A program made the position numbers and the translations under genes. Shown one piece after another: positions 27,321 to 32,310 of a stretch of DNA of 32,310 nucleotides (the stretch's first letter is position 1; each line of letters opens with the position of its first letter). Under the pieces are notes generated by a model. It made no database searches and had not been told where the DNA came from. It saw nothing but the letters and a program-made list of their open reading frames with translations. This stretch comes from a virus. The DNA is taken from IMG/VR virus record IMGVR_UViG_3300021356_000088, positions 1 through 32,310 of that record. One strand, 5' to 3'.

Positions 27321-29879
27321 ATGAGGTTAAATGTTGAGGTTTATATTGGCGATTTGAGGCTTGATTTGTTCGATGATGAAGCCATTGAGATAAATCGAAC
27401 TGTCAAAGACTTCAGAGAATTGGATAAGGTCTTTTCTGACTACACTCAATCCTTTACAATTCCAGCTTCTAAGAACAACAACATCGCAATGAGTCATTGG
27501 TATAATGAGTCCATTGCAACAGGCTTCAATCCAGCAGCCAAGAAAGCTGCACGCATTGAGATAAACACATTACCATTTCGAGAAGGTTATTTGTGGCTCA
27601 ATCGTGCTGTTTTAAAAAATGGCAGCGTTGACTACTACGAGGTTGAGTTCTTTAGCGAGATGCCGAATGTACTTGAGGCGTTTGGTAAAGACACAATACC
27701 ACAGTTAGGCACATTGACTGAAACGTCAAACTTTAAATTGACATACGACCAATTTGATGATGCTATTCAAGGTACACTAGGATCAGGCAATAAACTGATT
27801 CCATTAATCACTTCGCAGCGTAATTGGAATCTTCAAGGCAGAGGCAATGGGATGTATAATTCCATTAACTACAAACCATACTCAGGTTCAATATCAGCAG
27901 GTGACTACACAGTAAAAGACAATCGCCTGACACTTGTGCCTTATGAAGTCACTACAACTGAAGGAGACGCTTCATTTTATGACCGAGAGAACAATTGGTT
28001 TAATCAAGTCAATGGAGTTGAAACAGATGTATTCGCTGTTGGTGTACAGACAGCCAAGACAGAAACTTGGGAAATAAAAGTCAGAGATGCCGATGCTGAC
28101 TTTGCAACTGTTGCGACTATTACTTCAGCTAACCCATTTGCATCAATCGCTCAAACTAACTTACCTAGAAAACTTGCCTTTCAATTTTCAGATATGCCTG
28201 TGTCTGATTTTCGTATGGTCATAGCCGCTACGATGCGTGATGGAAATGACTTTATTGGTATTAGTAATAACTATCAATATGCGGCACAAGGCGGTATGTT
28301 TTACGAATTGAAACCAGCGTTGAAAGCTAACTTCATCCTTGAGCAGATTGAGAGCAAGTATTCAATCAACTTTACAGGTGGTTTTTGGAATACCGATGCT
28401 TGGCAAGATTTGTATGTATGGAGCAATAGAGCGGAAGGTTTTGGTGATCATTTCAAGATGGATTATGTTCAACTGACAGGAGGTACTACATCAGGAGGCG
28501 GTGCAGCAGTTTGGGATGTAGCCACAGGAGTTTTAACAGTTCCAGCTAATTCAGGAGATGTAAGTGTGTTAGGTCGCATCAAGGTAAGGATGAGTTTATT
28601 CGAAGAGGTCAATGAATATTTGCCTGAACCTAAAGTGAAGCTAGTTTGTACTGAAACCACAGGAGGCACAGAGACTGCACACGACTATGTGTATTTGGAT
28701 GGTGGCAGTATCCGAGATGAATATGTCACACACACATTCAGCTTTCCTGACTCAGCGTCAGCTAGGACTTTCAAGTTCTATGTCAAATCAAACTTCCCTG
28801 AAAAATTCGATTGGGGATTTGTAAGTGGCGTAAGCGACCTAAACTTTGTTGTCGTAGAAAGCACCACAAGTATGGATGATTCCTCTACTTGTGAGTTTAG
28901 ATATTTCAACCATACATACACCGACAGCTTAACCAACGAAACCATCAACATCGAAGGTGGACTGCCTGACCAAAATATTGCTGAATGGTTGCAGAACATC
29001 ATCAAGATGTTCAACTTAGTTATCTTGCCTATTAACGCAACCACATTTCAAGTAGAAACTTTTGATGATTGGATCGCATTAGGAGGTGAGATAGACATCA
29101 CCAAATATGTCGATATGGATAAGGTTGATGTGCAACCAGCATCACTTTACAATGAATTGAAATTTAGCTATGCAGAAACAGAATCGGTTATTGGTGAGAA
29201 CTACGCTCAACTGAATGGAGGTATTGGCTATGGTGATTCAATTACGGAAATTAGGGATTCATTTGGCGATGCTATCAGTTCACAAAACTTTGAGTTGAAA
29301 ATACCTTTTGAAAATCCTAGCTGGTCAAGGCTAACCAACTTTGCCCCTGTTTCAGATGAGGCTAGTTTTCTAAGTGAATTGATGGTTTGCCATTATATCA
29401 AAAGTGATTTGTCTACAACAGGAGGCAAGACAGTTATGTTTTACAGAGGCACAACAAAAGACCTTTCAGTCACTAATCAAACAGCTTTTGACTTCCGCAC
29501 TTTCTACATCAACGGAGCGCATAGTAACATTGCCAACACCATTCAAGAATACAACGTCTGCTTTCAGTACAATGACAAAGACAGCAACTACACACAAAGC
29601 CTGAACTTTGGTGCGGAGGTCAATCCGTTTACATTGGCTACTGACACAGCCAGTAGTCCAAGTATTTACAAAACATTTTGGGAAGATTACATCACCGACC
29701 TATATGACCTGTCAATGCGCAGGACAATGGTCAGAGCGATATTGCCATTGAATTTGATCCTAGAAATCAATGTCAATGATGTGCTGACGATAAGCACTAA
29801 GAAATACACAATCAACAATATGAAGCTAAACCTGACAACAGGCGAAGCAGCGTTTGAACTTTTAACACTTGTAGAATGA
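27321..29879 (+). CDS. Large tail/baseplate-region protein (852 aa)
   Basis: Begins MRLNVEVYIGDLRLDLFDDE and soon has VFSDYTQSFTIPASKNNNIAM, a pattern I recognise at the start of large tail proteins in Bacteroidetes phages. The rest is beta-rich with several domains. A segment near 690 (VSDEASFLSELMVCHYIK) and the conserved end LNLTTGEAAFELLTL are visible. It is likely a tail tip or baseplate protein. The final codons are duplicated at 1-62. The stop overlaps the small ORF before the tape measure (ATGA), and a 14-codon ORF ending in an ATGA overlap precedes its start. Confidence 0.62.
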   Translation: MRLNVEVYIGDLRLDLFDDEAIEINRTVKDFRELDKVFSDYTQSFTIPASKNNNIAMSHWYNESIATGFNPAAKKAARIEINTLPFREGYLWLNRAVLKNGSVDYYEVEFFSEMPNVLEAFGKDTIPQLGTLTETSNFKLTYDQFDDAIQGTLGSGNKLIPLITSQRNWNLQGRGNGMYNSINYKPYSGSISAGDYTVKDNRLTLVPYEVTTTEGDASFYDRENNWFNQVNGVETDVFAVGVQTAKTETWEIKVRDADADFATVATITSANPFASIAQTNLPRKLAFQFSDMPVSDFRMVIAATMRDGNDFIGISNNYQYAAQGGMFYELKPALKANFILEQIESKYSINFTGGFWNTDAWQDLYVWSNRAEGFGDHFKMDYVQLTGGTTSGGGAAVWDVATGVLTVPANSGDVSVLGRIKVRMSLFEEVNEYLPEPKVKLVCTETTGGTETAHDYVYLDGGSIRDEYVTHTFSFPDSASARTFKFYVKSNFPEKFDWGFVSGVSDLNFVVVESTTSMDDSSTCEFRYFNHTYTDSLTNETINIEGGLPDQNIAEWLQNIIKMFNLVILPINATTFQVETFDDWIALGGEIDITKYVDMDKVDVQPASLYNELKFSYAETESVIGENYAQLNGGIGYGDSITEIRDSFGDAISSQNFELKIPFENPSWSRLTNFAPVSDEASFLSELMVCHYIKSDLSTTGGKTVMFYRGTTKDLSVTNQTAFDFRTFYINGAHSNIANTIQEYNVCFQYNDKDSNYTQSLNFGAEVNPFTLATDTASSPSIYKTFWEDYITDLYDLSMRRTMVRAILPLNLILEINVNDVLTISTKKYTINNMKLNLTTGEAAFELLTLVE

Positions 29880-30019
29880 TTAAGGATATTATAGAACTAC
29901 TGAAGAGCGATGATTGGCACGATGGCGGTCAACTGACACAGATGGCAAAAGGCAAGTACAAAGTACCTGAGAACCTAGCCGAATTTAAGAACTACTTTAA
30001 ACTACAAAGTAATGGCTGA
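29876..30019 (+). CDS. Small protein upstream of tape measure (47 aa, second copy)
   Basis: Same 47-codon ORF as at 59-202, in the same ATGA overlap with the 852-aa tail gene and the same 8-nt overlap with the tape measure gene. The one clear base difference (CTGACA for CTAACA) is silent, which supports purifying selection on the frame. No membrane segment or motif is present. Function unknown. Confidence 0.65.
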   Translation: MIKDIIELLKSDDWHDGGQLTQMAKGKYKVPENLAEFKNYFKLQSNG

Positions 30020-32045
30020 AAAAATAAAAAAAGTAGTTGAGATTGAGATTGATGTTAATAGTTCTGAGGTTACTCAATTAAACAAAGAAATAAAAGCAAC
30101 TAACAGCAACTTAAATCAAACCAATACAGCTAATGCTGGACTGTCAAGCCAGCTTAATAAAACGACAGGCATTGCTATCTCAGGATTTAAGAAATTTATC
30201 CAACTTATTAAATCAGCAGCAAAAAGTGTAGGGGGCGTTAGTAAGGAATTAGAAGAAACTGAAAAAGGCACAGAGGAAGTTGGTGGTGGATTTAACAAAG
30301 TCCGAACATTTGTTAAAGGCGTTGGTGAGGAATTAAAAGAAGTAAAAAAAGACACAAAGGATGTTAGTAAGGAAACAAAAAAATCTGAAAAAGGCACATC
30401 AGGACTTGCTGGTGGATTCAAGAAAGTCGGAACAGCTATTAAAGCAGCAGGCATTGGATTACTGATTGCCGCTTTAGGAACTTTAGTTGAGGTATTTAAA
30501 AACAATCAAGGGGCACTAGACGCTTTTGAAACAGGTCTGACAGCTTTAAAAATAGCCTTTAATGATTTGTTTAAATTCTTCGAAAGCAATGTCGGTACTG
30601 TTGTAGATTATTTTAATGAATTATTTGAAGATCCACAAAAGAAAATTGCAGAACTAGGAGCATCAATAGGTGAAGGGCTGACCAAGCGTTTTGAGCAGTT
30701 AATGGAGACATTGGGATTAGCAGGCAAAGCATTGTTTCAATTCTTCTCAGGAGACTTTGCAAAGGCGTGGGAAACAGCCAAAGAAGCTGCGGTTCAGAGC
30801 GTAGATATAATTACAGGTGAGGATGGTGGTTTAGAAAAGATTGTCAATACAGCTAAAAACGTAGTAGGCGCAATAAGTGACTATACATCGGAAACATTAA
30901 AAAGCGCGAAGGCTACTGTTGAACTTGGTAAAGCAGCAGAAATTGCAGCTATTCAGCAACAAGGCTTAATAGAAGAGTTTGATAGGGCGGCTGAACTTCA
31001 AAGACAGATTCGAGATGACGAGACAAAATCATTTGAAGAGCGCATCGCAGCGAATGAGAAGCTGGGTGAAATATTGCAAGACCAAATTGACGCAGAAACA
31101 GCCTTAATTGACATTCAACAAAGAGCAGTACAAGATAGATTAGCCAAAGGTTTAATACCTGAGTTTGAAGCTAAAAAGCAACTGTTAGAATTAGATAATG
31201 AAAGGGCAGCTATATTAGCAAAGGTCACAGGTTTTGAGTCTGAACAGCTAATAAATAGAAACAGTTTGCTGCGCGAGCAAAGAGACTTACAGGATCAGAT
31301 TAATCAACAAGCCATAGAGAGGCAAAAACAATTAGATGACATCAGCCTTCAGATAATGGAAGATGGCATTGATAAAGAGTTGATGATGTCTGCTCAAAAA
31401 TATGATGCTCTATACGCACAGGCAGAAGGCAACGCTGAACTACAAAAGCAAATCACAGAGGCGCAAGAAAGAGAAGCAGGCGAGATTGTAAAAAAATATG
31501 CTGATGAAGAGGTAAAATTACAAAGACAAAAGCAGGAGGCAATTACTCAAATTGCTAGAGATGGTTTAAATGCAGCATTAGCAATTAGTGATGCACTAGC
31601 AGCAAATCAATTAATTTCAGCAAAACGAGCATTTCAAGTTCAGAAGGCTGTATCAATCGCTCAAACAGCAATAGACACAGCACAATCAGCACAATCTTCA
31701 TACAAGGCAATGTCAGGAATCCCTGTGGTTGGACCTGTGCTTGGAGGTATTGCGGCAGCAGCAGCAGTTGCAATGGGGGTTGCTCAAATTGCCACAATAG
31801 CATCACAAAAGTTTGAGCCTAAAGGCGGTGGCGGTGGTTCTAAGCCATCAGTAAGTCAGCCATCAATGCCATCATCAGGTGGTGGCGCACCACAATTTAA
31901 CACAGTCGGAACAAGCGGATTTAATCAAGTGGCTGGCAGTATTGCAGAACAGAATCAAGAACCTGTCAAAGCCTATGTTGTATCGACAGATGTAACGAGT
32001 CAGCAGAGCCTTGACAGAAACAGCCGAGACAAGTCATCATTTTGA
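30012..32045 (+). CDS. Tail tape measure protein, allele B (677 aa)
   Basis: Same organisation as allele A at 195: N-terminal coiled coil, 14-residue repeats (75-130), hydrophobic helix GTAIKAAGIGLLIAALGTLV (about 140-159), a nearly identical coiled core (about 290-490), a second hydrophobic region (about 570-620), a shorter glycine run (KGGGGGSK) and the same SQQSLDRNSRDKSSF end. Diverged blocks lie at about 200-290 and 490-625, and it is 15 residues shorter. The mosaic of identical and diverged blocks points to recombination between strains. Role as for allele A: tail length ruler. It is followed by a partial protease copy at 32080. Confidence 0.88.
   Translation: MAEKIKKVVEIEIDVNSSEVTQLNKEIKATNSNLNQTNTANAGLSSQLNKTTGIAISGFKKFIQLIKSAAKSVGGVSKELEETEKGTEEVGGGFNKVRTFVKGVGEELKEVKKDTKDVSKETKKSEKGTSGLAGGFKKVGTAIKAAGIGLLIAALGTLVEVFKNNQGALDAFETGLTALKIAFNDLFKFFESNVGTVVDYFNELFEDPQKKIAELGASIGEGLTKRFEQLMETLGLAGKALFQFFSGDFAKAWETAKEAAVQSVDIITGEDGGLEKIVNTAKNVVGAISDYTSETLKSAKATVELGKAAEIAAIQQQGLIEEFDRAAELQRQIRDDETKSFEERIAANEKLGEILQDQIDAETALIDIQQRAVQDRLAKGLIPEFEAKKQLLELDNERAAILAKVTGFESEQLINRNSLLREQRDLQDQINQQAIERQKQLDDISLQIMEDGIDKELMMSAQKYDALYAQAEGNAELQKQITEAQEREAGEIVKKYADEEVKLQRQKQEAITQIARDGLNAALAISDALAANQLISAKRAFQVQKAVSIAQTAIDTAQSAQSSYKAMSGIPVVGPVLGGIAAAAAVAMGVAQIATIASQKFEPKGGGGGSKPSVSQPSMPSSGGGAPQFNTVGTSGFNQVAGSIAEQNQEPVKAYVVSTDVTSQQSLDRNSRDKSSF
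30234..30401 (+). repeat. Four diverged 42-bp repeats in tape measure allele B
   Basis: Residues 75-130 keep a 14-residue period (GVSKELEETEKGTE, EVGGGFNKVRTFVK, GVGEELKEVKKDTK, DVSKETKKSEKGTS) and end in the same GLAGGFKKVG as allele A, but units 2 and 3 have drifted strongly. Confidence 0.75.
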
Positions 32046-32049
32046 TAAA

Positions 32050-32079
32050 AACAAAACCTAAAAAATTCGTTTATTAGAT
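32050..32079 (+). promoter_or_regulatory. Candidate late promoter, second copy of 2278-2307
   Basis: Identical 25-bp core (32050-32074), then 5 nt to the ATG at 32080, giving the same CGTTTATT-N4-ATG spacing as at 2296-2308. Downstream spacer bases differ slightly (AGAT versus ACAT). Confidence 0.55.
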
Positions 32080-32310
32080 ATGAAGATTATAGAACTGATA
32101 CTTGACGAAGAAAGTATTGATGCTGGAGTCAATGCCATCAGCATAGTCGAGTCACCTGCAATAGAGTCTGACTTTATTGCTTTAAGCAAAGACCAAGAAA
32201 TCAAGCTGGCAGAAGTAGACAAGGAGAAGCGCGTACTAATGGGCGCAGCATTGATACCTAACAAAACCATATTCCGCAAGAATGGCGAGGAAGAATTCTG
32301 CGTTTACTTC
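32080..32310 (+). CDS. XkdF-like prohead protease, second copy (partial, 77 codons)
   Basis: N-terminal fragment of a protein matching residues 1-77 of the protease at 2308, cut by the window edge. Differences include several synonymous changes and one codon change, TAC to TGC (Tyr74 to Cys, near 32299). The frame is otherwise intact, so this is a strain variant of the same gene rather than a decaying duplicate. Confidence 0.85.
   Translation, partial: MKIIELILDEESIDAGVNAISIVESPAIESDFIALSKDQEIKLAEVDKEKRVLMGAALIPNKTIFRKNGEEEFCVYF

Larger units (their letters stand above)
29818..32310. repeat. Right copy of the 2.5-kb terminal homology
   Basis: Homologous to 1-2538 at an offset of 29817, becoming 29772 after the tape measure because of a 45-nt indel. 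Homology reaches both window edges, as expected for unmerged ends of a circular molecule. Confidence 0.85.

Noticed and set aside
29818-32310. A genuine tandem duplication of tape measure and protease genes
   Set aside because: Homology starts and stops exactly at the window edges on both sides and both copies are intact, which fits unmerged ends of a circular genome better; kept as an alternative.
1-32310. tRNA genes, integrase, repressor or insertion sequences
   Set aside because: I looked for cloverleaf-like stems, recombinase motifs and terminal inverted repeats and saw none that I could support.

Overview
The window is one continuous, plus-strand-coded genome of a tailed (siphovirus-like) bacteriophage that most likely infects a Bacteroidetes/Flavobacteriia host. 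The host call rests on three things. A promoter at 13810-13840 has the Bacteroidetes form (TTTG, 19 bp, TATATTTG). Start codons are preceded by A-rich leaders rather than Shine-Dalgarno sequences. Many structural proteins (tape measure, XkdF-type protease, scaffold, portal, tail proteins) have features I recognise from Bacteroidetes phages. Genes are packed with ATGA or longer overlaps, and there is no integrase, repressor, tRNA or DNA polymerase. No stretch over about 300 bases lacks a gene; the largest gaps (7872-7941, 8503-8589, 13731-13864, 27211-27320) hold terminators, promoters or an iteron-like array.

Layout. 1-2273: end of a tail protein, a 47-aa ORF and the tape measure gene. 2308-6354: prohead protease, small cysteine-rich protein, tail fibre, LamG-like protein and small ORFs. 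6391-8502: scaffold-like protein, major capsid protein, terminator, putative tail tube protein, terminator. 8590-13730: portal, head-tail adaptor, lysis cassette (holin candidate, M15 endolysin, one-gene spanin), RusA resolvase and metallophosphoesterase, ending in a strong terminator. 13865-18598: early/replication block (ERF annealing protein, SSB-like protein, DnaA domain IV protein, replication initiator with internal 11-bp iterons, DnaB-like ATPase). 18621-21726: sigma-like factor, Cys-rich protein, then ParB-domain protein, TAGT-type glycosyltransferase and JBP/TET-type 2OG-Fe(II) dioxygenase, a probable DNA hypermodification cassette. 21704-23189: terminase subunits. 23490-30019: tail module with a probable -1 frameshift. 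30012-32310: a second, diverged copy of the tape measure and protease start.

The two ends (1-2538 and 29818-32310) are homologous but not identical. The simplest reading is a circular or circularly permuted genome of about 29.8 kb, sequenced from a mixed population so that the overlap was not collapsed and two tape-measure alleles are preserved.

Most interesting points: (1) a dioxygenase-glycosyltransferase-ParB cassette with no DNA methyltransferase in the genome, raising the possibility of a thymine-based (base-J-like) modification; (2) 11-bp iterons shared in inverted orientation between the replication initiator gene and a 110-bp intergenic gap 11 kb away, both followed by the same 22-bp direct repeat; (3) a CGTTTATW-N4-ATG element at fixed distance from the starts of four structural operons, a candidate late promoter that the phage sigma-like protein may read; (4) a T9 slippery site joining two overlapping tail-chaperone frames.
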